This document shows, in pieces, positions 10,351 to 21,437 of a stretch of DNA of 64,000 nt. Position 1 is the stretch's first letter. Each line of letters opens with the position of its first letter. The position numbers and the translations under genes are program-made. This DNA comes from Scleropages formosus. Its lineage: Eukaryota > Chordata > Actinopteri > Osteoglossiformes > Osteoglossidae. The DNA is taken from positions 43,884,586-43,948,585 of the forward strand of contig NC_041806.1 of NCBI RefSeq assembly GCF_900964775.1, given 5' to 3'. The notes below the pieces were generated by a model. That model was not told where the DNA came from and searched no databases. It worked only from the letters and a program-made list of their open reading frames with translations.

Positions 10351-11170
10351 CATTGCATTCCTTTAGCAGGCACTTTTCTCCAAAGTGACGTAAATCTCAT
10401 AGAAGTACAATTTGTTTCCTTCACCATATGCACCGACGTTCATCGCACAAGTAGCTGTGTAAAACTTTACCATAATATCATCCATTCCTAATCACCTTTC
10501 TAGACGTTTAAGTTACATTGCAGGAGTGGCTCTGTAGAGGATTGATCCGAGAATGATCATGAACAAGTATACGTTACATGAACTTAAAAGATCATGGACG
10601 AAGCGAGTTCGGAAGAGATGAGTTTTCAGACCCCTTTCAAATGTAAACAGAGATTCAGCAGTTCTGAACAAGAGAGGTAGGTTGTTCCACCACAGCGGAG
10701 CCAGAACCGAGAATCTCCACGCTTTACCTTTTGTGCATGGGACCACTAAGTGGACAGAAGTGGTAGAGCATAACAGTCTGGTTGGCGTGTAGCGAATGAT
10801 CAAGTCTTGTAGATAGCTGGAAGCAGTTTTATTGATGCATTTGTAGGCCATAACTAGGGTCTTAAATTTGATCTGGGCAGTTATGGGAAGCCAGTGCAGA
10901 GAAATGAGTACAGGAGATACATGTGAACACTTTGGCAAGTCAAATACAACTCGGGCAGCAGCATTCTGTATCAGCTGTAGAGGTTTGATGGCAGTAGTAG
11001 GAAGGCCACACAAGAGATAGTTGCAGTAGTCCAGATGGGATGTCACCATGTCCTGGACAAGTAGTTGGGCAGAGTCTCTTGTGAGGTTAGGACAGATCCT
11101 GCAGATGTTATGCAGGATGTATCTGCAGGTCCAGGTTGTGGCTTCAGTGTGCTGAGAGAAAGATAGATAT
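10351..11170 (-). mobile_element. L2-clade LINE, C-terminal part of ORF2 and 3' end
   Basis: The minus-strand open frame (stop at about 10513) reads as the C-terminal end of an L2/CR1-type reverse transcriptase protein: LDYCNYLLCGLP, LQLIQNAAARVVF, LHWLPITAQIKFKTLV and LAPLWWNNLP. The 3'UTR runs to about 10351 and ends with the TCACTTTGGAGAAAAGTGCC hairpin tail. The RT catalytic part present in units B and E is missing here. Nearest relatives are 25911-27755 and 52308-54150, and its residue changes match E better than B. Confidence 0.8.
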
Positions 11171-11290
11171 TTACTAGATGCATTTCTCCAAGGCAACTTC
11201 CAATGGGTAATATGTAGTGTTATCAGCCCACACACCTTATTTACCAAGGTGACTTACACTGCTGGATACACTACTTACAATGGATCACTC
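11165..11290 (-). repeat. fragment of the L2-tailed SINE
   Basis: CACACACCTTATTTACCAAGGTGACTTACACTG matches the SINE at 26735-27075, 32040-32400, 53132-53470 and 58195-58555. Only its 3' part remains here. The first ~25 residues of the overlapping LINE frame derive from this SINE, not from the LINE. Confidence 0.6.
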
Positions 11291-11495
11291 ACACACATGC
11301 ACACACATTGTCAAAAACCGCTTTTTCCGAGCTGGGCTGCTGCGAGCCGGAGCCTAACCCAGCAACACAGGGCGCAAGACTGGAGGGGGAGGGGACACAC
11401 CCAGGACGGGACACCACTCCTCCACAGGGCACCCCAAGTGGGGCTCGAACCCCTGACCTGCCAGAGTGCGGAACCTGGCCCAGCCCATACCTTTT
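11291..11495 (-). repeat. tRNA-derived SINE, divergent subfamily
   Basis: Reverse orientation, (CA)n tail first, then body (CTGGAGGGGGAGGGGACACA) and box B complement (GGGGCTCGAACCCC). It carries a CCGAGCTGGGCTGCTGCGAG tail variant that is also seen at 28935-29070 and 55098-55205. Confidence 0.75.
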
Positions 11496-11638
11496 TAAAA
11501 CATGTTTATTAAATCATGTTTTAATCATTTTTGTGAAAGCACAAATTTATTGAAGCGCATCCCATAACATTTACACTGGGACACACACATGGTTTTTGGC
11601 TTTACATAGAGTTTTATCAGAAGAGGAACATGACCCCT

Positions 11639-11701
<63 letters not shown>

Positions 11702-11931
11702 TTCACATATTCCGCACAACAAAGAGTCACTGGCTTTACTGCCAATTATGTTTTTGGACTACAGGAAAAACAGGGCACCTGGAAAAAACCCATATCTTGT
11801 TTGATTTATAATGCTTACAAAACCAAGGTGCAATTCCCTGGTCTTTCTAGACTGATGGATGCCAAAGAAGAAGCTTACAAAAGAGCTAAAGGGGCATAGG
11901 TACACGACCACAAAGTATTGCACAGTAATAC
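11496..11931. repeat. unit flank with a long (CA)n microsatellite
   Basis: (CA)n of about 57 bp lies at 11642-11698. The sequence to its right (TTTTTGGACTACAGGAAAAAC, AAAGGGGCATAGGTA) matches 60757-60870 in unit F. No gene is seen. Confidence 0.6.
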
Positions 11932-12117
11932 ACACACACACACTCTCAGAACCGCTTGTCTCATACGGGGTCACGGAGCCTACCCGGTAGCACAGGGTGT
12001 AAGGCCAGAGGGGGAGGGGACACACCCAGGATGGGACGCCAGTCCGCCCCAAGGCACCCCCCAGACCCACTAGAGAGCAGGACCTGGTCCAACTCACTGC
12101 GCCACCGCACTCCCCAG
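11932..12117 (-). repeat. tRNA-derived SINE, reverse
   Basis: (CA)n tail at 11932-11945, body, then tRNA head ending in the complement of box A (CACTGCGCCACCGC). It lies head-to-head with the SINE fragment that follows. Confidence 0.8.
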
Positions 12118-12120
12118 TTT

Positions 12121-12304
12121 TGGGGGGGGGGGGGTTGGTTCGAGTCCTGCTTGGGGTGCCTTGCGGTGGACTGGAGTCCTGTCCGGGATGTGCCCCCTCC
12201 CTCTCCGGACTTGCTCCCTGTGTTGCTGGGTTGGGCTCCAGTTGGGTGCGACCCCGCTCAGGACCAGCAGTTGTACACATTTTACGTGTGTGTGTGTGTG
12301 TGTA
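12121..12304 (+). repeat. tRNA-derived SINE fragment, forward
   Basis: Begins with a G tract and box B (GGTTCGAGTCCTGC); box A is missing. The body is diverged and the tail is (TG)n. With the preceding copy it forms an inverted SINE pair of about 370 bp that could fold into a hairpin. Confidence 0.75.
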
Positions 12305-12690
12305 TGTATGCATTGTTATGCTGTGTTATAATAATGAATGTTAACTATTGAACTAGTGGTGTTTATTTAAATGGGATTTGGTAATACTTCACTATTAAAG
12401 GCAATCTAATCAATCCTGGGGCTCAAGAACACATGAAATGCTTAGTTTTGAAAATAAAGGTTATTCTGTCTTCTAGTTACGGGAAATTCACCTCTCAACG
12501 CATTTTTCATAAAAATATTCCTTTCACAAGAAGGGGAAGACAATAACTTTGGAATTCTACAGAAATTAACATGTGAATAAATGAAAGGACTCCTGTATTA
12601 TTAACTTATATTGATTGTAACAGACTACCAGTCTTATTTGTGTTTCTAAGGTGAGGACCCTGTGTGTGTATAATCAAAACTCTGTTTCAC
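12305..12690. other. inter-unit spacer
   Basis: Matches 60900-61210 (GTTAACTATTGAACTAGTGG, ATTAAAGGCAATCTA). No coding or RNA gene is seen. Confidence 0.4.
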
Positions 12691-12990
12691 CAGAGTGGCA
12701 CAGCATGCAGTGCTGGTGTCTCACAGTGCCTGGACTCTGCATTCAACCATGAATTTGAATCCTTCTTAAACAGTGTGGCGCTTCCAAGTTCTCTCCATCT
12801 TCAGCTAAATTTCTTCTCACAAGAAAAAGACATCTTATAGGTAAGCTTGTGACTCTGAATTGCCAGGAAAGTGTATGTCCCTGTGACTGGCTGCCCTGTC
12901 TGACACCCGATGCTCCTGGCATAGGCTATGGACCACCATGATCCTGCAATGACAAGTGGTTAACAACGAATGTATCAGCTCAGAAGTTCT
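12690..12990 (+). repeat. old SINE (third family), unit B left flank
   Basis: Same repeat as 4785-5060: GTGCTGGTGTCTCACAGTGC head and GACAAGTGGTTAACAACG tail. It stands directly before the hAT insertion. Confidence 0.55.
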
Positions 12991-13237
12991 GTTGAATACA
13001 TAATAGGGGTTGCCCGATTTCAGATTTTTTAAAGTCGAGAGTTATGTGATGAAAGTCGAGTCGACATTGACTAATCGCTGATGATGTCATTAAAAATAAC
13101 ACAGGAGAAGGGAATGCTTTACAAGAACGCACCATCTGTATTCTGAAACTGAATGCATATGCTGACAACAGACAGCTGATACATAGGCTACATACATATA
13201 CACACACACATATATATATATACATATACAAATACAC

Positions 13238-13446
13238 ACACACACACATTTTCAGAACCGCTTGACCCATACAGGGTCACGGGGAACCGGAGCCTACCCG
13301 GCAACACAGGGCGTAAGGCCGGAGGGGGAAGGGACACACCCAGGACGGGACGCCAGTCCGTCGCAAGGCACCCCAAGCAGGACTCGAACCCCAGACCCAC
13401 CGGAGAGCAGGACTGCGGTCCAACCCACTGCACCACCGCACCCCCC
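13238..13446 (-). repeat. tRNA-derived SINE, reverse, inside the hAT element
   Basis: (CA)n tail at 13238-13249, GGAGGGGGAAGGGACACACC body, and CACCACCGCACC at the head end. Close to the consensus, so fairly young. Confidence 0.85.
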
Positions 13447-13519
13447 AACATATATAATATATATAAAACAGGTTGCAACTCAGCAGCAACAATAACACTT
13501 GTATGCTTATGGTACAACT

Positions 13520-13737
13520 CCCACACACACACACACATTTTCAGAACCGCTCATCCCATACGGGGTCACGGGGAGCCGGAGCCTACCCGGTAACACAGGG
13601 CGTAAGGCCGGAGGGGGAGGGGACACACCCAGGACGGGACGCCAGTCCATTGCAAGGCACCCCAAGCGGGAATCGAACCCCAGACCCACCGGAGAGCAGG
13701 ACTGCGGTCCAACCCACTGCACCACCGCACCCCCCGG
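13520..13737 (-). repeat. tRNA-derived SINE, reverse, second copy inside the hAT element
   Basis: Flanked by the near-duplication GGTACAACTCC / GGTACAACTTCC. Orientation and sequence are very similar to the copy 70 bp to the left. Confidence 0.87.
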
Positions 13738-14142
13738 TACAACTTCCATTTAAGCACAAAAGAAAAAATGACTGATGCAAAATAAATAACACTATAAAAC
13801 TTGAGTCCATGTGTGTTGCATTCATTAGTTTTTTGATTCGAAATTGAAAAACAAAACGCAAATTATGATGCCTTCATTTGTTTTTTGTTTAAAAAATTAA
13901 AAACAAACCATGAATTAACTATGTTTAAAAACCATTTTTTCCTCAAAATGTGGTCCCCGCGACCCCATGTGGAACAAGCGGCTCTGAAAATATGTGTGTG
14001 TGTGTGTGTGTAAAATATTTAAAATATGCCTCGTTTATAGTTTCTTTCCGTCTTATTTTTTGATTTTGTTTTTATGGTATTCTTGAACAACCCACATGTA
14101 AACTAATTGAAACCGCGCATAATTCATCAGTGGCTTCATCGA

Positions 14143-17100
14143 TGTCACACCCCTGGGAATGAGCAAATCAGCAACACCTGTGTCTGTCTTCGGTCCGTCT
14201 GCCTCCATGACAGAAGAATCTGCCCGCACCATGGACCCAGTGGTGTTGGAGCATTTGCAGGAGGCGGTATCTGCGCAGGGAGCCCTGTTGGGCTCACACG
14301 AGCAGATCCTGCGGGAGATCCTGAAAAAGATCCGTAATCTAATCTGGCGCATAAATCGCCGGTCCTCAGTCCTGCCACAATGCCCGAACCGGTCGTCAGG
14401 AGTGCACTGCGGGCCGCTTCCGCCACACCTCCTACGTAATCAGACGGCGCCCCGTGTCTGGCAGCGACAGACCCCCGGCTGGCCCCGCCGGAAAGGTATG
14501 ACAGCTCACCCGAGAAATGCTGGGGCTTTATCTTACAGTGTGAACTGGTGTTTGCTAGTCAGCCCGACATGTATTGCTCTGATGCCAGAAAAATAACCTA
14601 CTTAATCGCCTTCCTAACCGGACCCACATTAGACTAGGCTACGGCTGTCTGGCACAAAAGGGAAACAACCACCTATGAGTGTTTCCTTAAGCAGTTTCAG
14701 GCAGTGTTTGATCACCCGCTGTCGGTGCGCATGGCCAGTGACCGCTTGATGGGGATCCAGCAGGGGAATCAGTCCGTGGCCACATACTCTCTTGAATTCT
14801 GGATCCTGGCTGAGAAGAGCTGCTGGAGCCAGACAGCCCTATTGTCCTCTTTCTGCTGCGGACTACATCTCCGGATCCAAGCTGAATTGGCATACTGGAG
14901 GGAGGACTGGACCCTGGACCGTTTCATTCAGACCACGATTGTCATCGACACCCTCGCCCGGGAGCATCTACCCTGTCCAGGGTTGCCCCTGCAACTGGGA
15001 AGGGGGCATTACTGAGTGGACGGCACTGCAAACCCACCCGCTAGCAAGCCCCGATGCGGAACCGAGGTGAGTGCTGCCCTCCGTATCGAGTCACAGTTGA
15101 CGGTTCCACTTGAGGCATGCTGGGGGGCCTCCCGGGTTCAGACGAGCGCACTGATTGACTCAGGGGCCGCTAGTTGCTTCATGGACGTGACCTTTGCCCA
15201 GCACCATGAAATCCCGATGCGGGACTGTGAGGTCACGCATCAGATTAAGGCCCTGGACTGGCAGCTGCTGGGCACGGGGATAGTGAAGAAACAGTCAGTG
15301 CCATTGTGGGTCCGGGTCGGGGTGTGCCACACAGAGGACCTCGTGTTCTATCTCATCAGGTTCCCAGAGACACCGGTGATATTAGGGTTTACCTGGCTGA
15401 CTATGCGCGACCCTGTTTTTTCATGGAGCAAGGGGGAGTTAGTGGCATGGGAGTCGCAGTACGCTACCACTTCTTTGGCCTTACCCTGTCGGGCCACCTC
15501 GGTGGAGAGCCCAGACACGCTGCAGGGCTTTGTCATCCCCAAAGAGAACCAAGAGCTTGCTGAGGTGTTTAGCAAGAGTAAGGTGGCCAACCTGCTGCCC
15601 CACAGGCCTTGGGACTGTGCCATAGATCTACTGCCGGGCACGTCGCCGCCCCAGGGTAGGATCTATCCCCTCTCTCAACCTGAGCAGCAGGCACTCCAGG
15701 AGTACGTCAAGGAGGCCTTAGCCTCCGGAATTATTCAACCGTCCACCTCCCCGGCTGCCCCCCTTACTGCCCTCTTGTAGGGTGAGGGGAGGAAACTCGA
15801 GTGGACCGCAGAGGCCCAGATAGCCTTCCAGAACCTAAAGGAGAGGTTCACCACAGCCCCAGTCCTGAAGCACCCTGATCCCACACTCCCATTTGTGGAG
15901 GAAGTGGACACCTCAGAGGTCAGAGTCGGGGTAGTCCTGTCCCAAAGACAGGGCACCCCTCCTAAACTCTACCCATGCTCATACTTCTCATGTAAGCTGA
16001 CACCAGCTGAGAGAAATTACGACATTGGCAATCGCAAGCTCTTAGCAGTCAAGCTGGCCCTGCAAGAGTGGTGGTGCACCCATTCCTGGTTTTGACTGAT
16101 CACCGTAATCTTGAGTATCTACAGAAAGCGCGGCGTCTGAGCCCGTGGCAGGCGTGCTGGGCTTTGTTCTTTACCTGCTTCAGATTCATGGTGACCTACT
16201 GGCCGGGGTCGAAGAACACCAAGGCCGACCCTCTGTCGCGGGTGCATGGCAGGGACCCGGACCCAGCCAAGCCTGCCCAAATCCTGCCGGAACAATGGAT
16301 AGTGGCTCCAGTCAAATGGCGCTTGCATTAAGCCCTCTGGGCTGCTCAAGAAAAGGAACCCGGACCACCAGAGCGACCAGAAGGTAAAGAATATGTTCCC
16401 GTCTGACTCCAACCTTCCCTCCTACAGTGGGCACATGACTCCCCAGCGGCAGGGCACCCAGGCCATCGGCGGACCCTCTGCCTCCTCGAAGGCCGCTACT
16501 AGTGGTCTTCCATGAGGGATGATGTCCAGGAGTACGTCGAGGTCTGTGAGACATGTGCCCAAGCCCGTACCCCGACCCAGAAGCCAGCAGGTCTACTTGG
16601 ACCTTTCCCAGTCCCAGTACGGCCCTGGTCCCACGTATCTATAGACTTTTTGCTGGATCTCTTGCTGTCAGAAGGTAATACCATCATTCAAACAGTCCTT
16701 GACCAATTCTTGAAGTCCTGTCGCTTGACACCTCTGCCGCAACGCCTATCTGCATTGGAAAACGCCAAGGCCTTGTTCCACCATGTCTTTCACCTGTATG
16801 GCTTTCCTGAGGACATTGTCTCTGATCGCAGCCCCCAGTTCACCTCACAGCTCTGGAAGGCCTTCTGGCAGAAGCTGGGAGCTGTGGTAAGCTTAATGTC
16901 AGGGTATCATCCGCAAGCTAACGGGCAGGTCGAGCGACTTCACCAAGACCTAGGACGGTTCCTGCAATCCTTCTGCAGCCAGAGACAGCATCAGTGGTCC
17001 CGATACCTACCTCGGGCAGAACACACCCACAACTCCATGTGTCACTCCTCCACCGGGCTCATGCCTTTTTAGTGTGTCCTAGGGTATCAGCCCCCCTTCT

Positions 17101-18076
17101 TCCCCTGGCACTTAGAGCGCACAGAGATCCCGGCTGTCAACGATTGGTACCAGAACAGCGAGGAGACCTGGAGAACAGTCACAGCCGGACTACGTCACAG
17201 CGTGCGTCAATACAAACACCAGGCCGACCGCCACTGCTGCGCCGTCTCCTTTCGCCCCGGCCAGTGGGTCTGGCTGTCCACGAAGAACCTGAAGGTGCAT
17301 CTCCCATCCCGCAAATTAAGCCCCCGCTTTTTAGGCCGTTATCAGATCATTTGCCAGATTACCGCGGTGACCTTCGCTTGCATCTGCCTCCGTCCCTCCA
17401 GTCGATTCAACGTTCCATGTCTCCCTTCTCAAACCATACAAAGTGTCGCACCTCCAGGTCCCACAGGCTGCGCAGCTGCCTCCGCCGGTACAGGTCGAGG
17501 GGGCTCTGGCATACCTGGTTAAAGAGCTTCTGGATTCCCATCGGTGTCGCAGCTGCTTGCAATATTTAGTTGACTGGGAGAGGTACAGTCCGGAGGAGCG
17601 CAGCTGGGTACCGATGAGAGACATCTTAGACCCAACCTGATAGCAGCTTTCTACCACGACCACCCAGGTCGCCCAGCACCACGGTCTCACCAGGCGGCAG
17701 AAGCCGTCCGTAAGGGGGGGGGTACTGTCATGCCCCCGGGAACGAGCAGCTTGGCAACACCTGTGTCTAAACAATGAGACCCAGGATATAAGGATCTCCA
17801 CGACAGCGACACAATGCGGATTCTTGCAATTGCCTTTGTAGTCTCAGCGTCTTTGCTCTTTGTGCCTTGCCGGTTCTCCTGTTTTGACCCTTGCCTGTTC
17901 TCTAAGACTACCAAGTTTGGATTGCCTGCATTGTGACGTTCACGTCCAGGAAGACCTTCGCCTGTTCCTGACCTTGATCTTGTCTTGTCCTTCAAACCCG
18001 GTTGCAAGAATAAAACCAACCCGCGATTGGGTCCTCGACCTACCTGTCTCTCTCCAGTCCGTCTGCCGCCATGACA
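14143..18076 (+). mobile_element. Ty3/Gypsy chromovirus-type LTR retrotransposon fossil
   Basis: Both ends are preserved: LTR ends TGTCA/TGACA with a 5-bp duplication ATCGA (14138-14142 and 18077-18081). The 3' LTR is 17726-18076, preceded by a purine tract (GGGGGGGGTAC). The 5' LTR is shorter. The internal order is gag, protease (ALIDSGAAS), a reverse transcriptase remnant, RNase H, integrase (SDRSPQFTSQLWKAFW) and a C-terminal chromodomain (LQYLVDWERYSPEERSWVP). That makes it Sushi-ichi-like. It is broken, with several disruptions. It lies inside the hAT element, so it is younger than that insertion. Confidence 0.9.
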
Positions 18077-18264
18077 ATCGAACATGCTGGCTTCGCTCAG
18101 AGTTATTCATAAGTTCATATGGATCACTGGGTGCTTTTCTAAAGTAGCAAGAGAGTGATAGTAAGGGAGGATAACATGTCCACTGAGAAAATCAACAATA
18201 TTTCTCTTCTTAAGAATCTTATTAAAAATTAAGTGCAGGTGTTAAAGGCACCATGAAGTTCCTC

Positions 18265-18431
18265 TTTTACATTTATTTATTTAGCAAATGCTTTTCTCCA
18301 AACTGACTTCCACCAAATACTATGTACTGTTATGAGCCCACACACCTTATTCGCCAACGTGACTTACACTGCTAGATACACTACTTACAATGGGTCACTC
18401 ATCCATACATCAGTAGAACACACTCTCTCTG

Positions 18432-18467
<36 letters not shown>

Positions 18468-18645
18468 GGTGACTTAGAGTCACGAATCCACCTGAACAGT
18501 ATATCTTTGGATAGTAAGAGGAAACAAACGTAGACATGAGGAGAACATGCAGACAGGCAGGGATCAAATCCACATGCTCTCGCACCACCCAGGTGCTGTG
18601 AGGCAGCAGCACTACTTGCTGTGCCACCCTGCTGCCTGCTCTAGA
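18265..18645 (-). repeat. L2-tailed SINE with (CA)n
   Basis: The TTTAGCAAATGCTTTTCTCC tail is on the left. The tRNA-like head (CACATGCTCTCGCACCACCC, CTGTGAGGCAGCAG) is on the right, giving minus orientation. A (CA)n tract interrupts it at about 18433-18462. Confidence 0.65.
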
Positions 18646-18928
18646 TTAGGCTACTTGTTAGAGTGGAAATATTGTGCACTTAGAAGAATTCATCATATTT
18701 GGTATTGTGAGATTTTTATTTCTACACTTTGTATGATTAAACAAAAAGAGAAAATTAATAATCAAGTCCTTTTCTTTTTGCATGTATGCTCAAAAACAAT
18801 AAAACGCCATTTTTTTTCATTTTTCTGTCTTCAGTATTAAAGCAAAAAATGAATGAAGGCATCATACATGGACCAACTTGGGGAGGAAAACAAAACTCAT
18901 GCACGATCTACGTAATGCAGCAAAAGGT

Positions 18929-19255
18929 CTAGTATCTTTGACAACGAAATTCAACAGCAGATTGGTACCTTGCAGCTGTCTTTGTTACAGCAGGGCATTT
19001 GGTGAAGTCGCTGACTGCTGTCGAGAGGATTTGGATCGTTCCTCTGCTAGTCTTAGCATAATGCCTTTTCAGATGAACATGCATTGCACTTCTCCTTTTG
19101 TTGTACTTCAGGATGGACTTGCATATTTTGCAAGTGACAGTAGCACCGGCTTCATCTTTAGTAAAGTATTTCCATACACTTGATGAACCACTGCTGTTGG
19201 TTTGCTGCAATGACCCACCAAGCTCCTCACCTGTTGTCTTCTTGGAGGGATCCAT
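18929..19255 (-). pseudogene. hAT transposase N-terminus (BED zinc finger) remnant
   Basis: 108-residue frame starting MDPSKKTTGEE at 19255, close to the right terminal repeat. It contains SSVWKYFTKDEAG, then CKICK and HVHLKRHY, the Cys2-His2 arrangement of a BED finger (residues ~25-67). The dimerisation/catalytic region of hAT transposases does not follow, so no active transposase is encoded. The position 110 bp inside the TIR fits a transposon gene, not a host ZBED gene. Confidence 0.75.
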
Positions 19256-19376
19256 GTTGTTAGTGCCATAATCACATGATCAGCAACTAGTCAATGTCAA
19301 GATTAAAGCGTCATCGCAGAGCAGTAAAGTGTACAAATTGACTAGTCGGCTAGTCTGTGCAACCCCTAATACGTAA

Positions 19377-19800
19377 AGTATGTGATGTAGCAGAGGACAG
19401 AGGGAAAACAGTGGCAAAGGACTCAACTGTATTTCGACACTGTGTGAAGTAAATGAAGGTGGTACAACAGAGAGACATGACAAAGAAATTATTTATTCCA
19501 AACAAAAATGTGACAGCAAGCCAAAACAGAAAAGAGCATCACCGCAGATAAGATAAGCTGTGTTTAATAAAATATTTCTTCAAGTGATCCAAAGCATTAA
19601 AAACAAGATGCCAAGCTCTCTCAGAAAGACAGAGGTACTTCTCAGCAGGTCCAAGGAAAATCTGAATGTTATCAGTTGTCTGCAGAAGAAAACATGACAA
19701 TTACCATCCATGTCACTCTCACAGTCATGACAGCATTAGGACTATCCTTATATCTGGGCAACTCCAAAGCTCTCACACATGACTGGTTCATATTTTGGTA
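19377..19800. other. unit B left flank, non-coding
   Basis: Copies at 29690-30095, 55820-56225 and, more distantly, 5100-5400 and 47050-47440. Contains GGAGTAAATGAAGGTGGTAC-like and CTCTCAGAAAGACAGAGGTA landmarks. No gene is recognised. Confidence 0.45.
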
Positions 19801-20778
19801 TGTAGCGCCACCCTCCATTTCGCCTAATTATGAGGGTGGTGCCCTGGGTTCTATTCCAATAGAAAAACCCAAACTCAGGTATTTCAACAACAAATTTAAT
19901 AAATTCTCCAAACCCCCATGGCATAGAAATATTCAAACTGTTATTAACCCCAAATTGGAAATCCCCTCAAAACAAATACAAACATAAAACAACCGAACAG
20001 AAAACGCACGTACACTCAATATCTTACAAGCACGAATAAACTTGGTGCTACACACTTTTAAATACTCCGGAGTATTTAACACACGTAAAAACCCCTCGTT
20101 GCAGGCCTGGACGCAACTCGTGTGCGTTGAGACCCAAATTATGGGTCGCTTCACTCTTGCGAGCAAAGGGAAAAAAAACCCGCAGTTTACCTTATCCCCG
20201 TCCACTCGCGTTCGGGGCAGGTGAAAACTCCAGCGATGCCCGAGGAACTTCGCGCGTTACCGGTAGCACGAAGCGCTATCGGGTTCTCCTCAGTCCTCCT
20301 CCGTCACACCGGCGTAGCAGTTCGACGAGACGGGCTGAGCCTGAAAGCTTGTCGTCTTAACTGTCTCGTCGGACCATGAGGACCCCACAGAAACTAAACT
20401 CGCCAACACAATCCAACTGCAGAGAAGCGATATTTTCTCTCTGGTTACTCGTCCAGCAACCAAAAAAATATCCCCTCCTGACACTCTGGAGCGCTCTTTC
20501 GAACACACCCGTCTCGCACGCTCCCCCCTTTCTCGACCCTTCTAGAAAAGTCTCGAAACTTTTCCCATTCGTTCCATCCCCCCTGTTCTCTCATTGGTTC
20601 GGCACCAAACTGAACCCCCCAATCAACTCACAGTGCAGGCAGAACTAACACAACGGGTAGGTTGCACCTGTCCCAAAAAATGGTGGTAGGGCTTCAACCA
20701 AACTAGGACTCCGATTAATGAAGCTTTATTTAAACCTTCAAAATTAAACACGCAATCTAGTAGCGCTACAGGGCTACA
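19801..20778. mobile_element. probable solo LTR, unit B only
   Basis: An insertion of 978 bp with ends TGTAGC / GCTACA and a 4-bp duplication GGTA (19797-19800, 20779-20782). Units C and F have the empty site. No coding is recognised; family is undecided (retroviral-like or other LTR class). Confidence 0.6.
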
Positions 20779-20914
20779 GGTACTACTCACCTCTATTCCA
20801 TGTCTAAAATAAATCTGCAAAAAACTCTCAGTTGATCATGAAACTTGTACAGTTAAGAAAAAACAAGTACCAGCTTATGAACTTTTTAACTGTTTATAAT
20901 TTCACTTTTAATAG

Positions 20915-21205
20915 GTATGGCCGAGGAAAAGAAAGCAAGAACAGACTAAGTGAAACTGGTTATCCTTATTTGAAAGAGAAGACAATTGCACTGACAACTG
21001 AAATATTTACTGTAGATTTTCTCAGTTCCCGAAGTGTTCAGATTCAGAAATACCATCAGATACCCAAGTAATATCGAAACAGTCCAGCTGATCACAATTC
21101 TGGTAACTACAAGACAGGTGGATGTACTATCTATGAACAGTATTTTTTGCTTTATTATAATGTTTTTTAGTGAAATTTTATGTCCAGTTCTCCTTGTCTG
21201 ACTGC
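20915..21205 (-). pseudogene. relic of a second TAAR-type receptor, unit B
   Basis: The minus strand reads TM4 to the start of TM5 of a receptor unlike gene B: VVTRIVISWTVSILLGYLMV, FLNLNTSGTEKIYSKYF, CQCNCLLFQIRITS, then a stop. TM1-3 and TM6-7 are gone. FLNLxxSGTE plus CxxNCLLF is a TAAR EL2 pattern. The fragment lies about 235 bp downstream of gene B, as in units C, D, E and F. Confidence 0.72.
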
Positions 21206-21437
21206 AACTGTTGTCACTCTTTATATGTACACATGTGCACATGTTTTGTGTATCGTAGACTGTTTCATTCCCAGGCAGTTTTCCTGTAGTTTGCTGCCTG
21301 AGACAGGATTTTGTTCAGTGTAGCATCTTGAGGATAAAGTGACATTTAAAGTTACATTGTCAGTTGTCATGCATTGATTTTTTTTACAGACCTCAAGAAC
21401 ATCAATTTATTGACTGGTTAAAAAGAAAGACTTTGTT
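21206..21437 (-). other. 3' flank of gene B
   Basis: Non-coding. A minus-strand AATAAA at 21406-21411 is a candidate polyadenylation signal about 30 bp past the stop. Confidence 0.45.

Larger units (their letters stand above)
13004..19368 (-). mobile_element. hAT DNA transposon, swollen by later insertions
   Basis: Perfect 10-bp terminal inverted repeats TAGGGGTTGC / GCAACCCCTA, with 8-bp target duplications ATACATAA (12996-13003) and ATACGTAA (19369-19376). The empty site survives at about 5091, 34196, 47033 and 61596. The interior has a BED-finger reading frame (18929-19255) but no catalytic transposase domain. Much of the length is nested material: two SINEs, a Ty3/Gypsy fossil and an L2-tailed SINE. 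Shorter copies of this same insertion lie left of genes C (29150) and F (55289). Confidence 0.82.

Noticed and set aside
11630-11899. Frames rich in His-Thr repeats
   Set aside because: Translation of (CA)n microsatellites, here and at 43415, 46400, 55052 and 60604.
18929-19255. BED-finger frame as a host ZBED gene
   Set aside because: It lies just inside the right terminal inverted repeat of a hAT element with target duplications, so it is the transposon's own gene.
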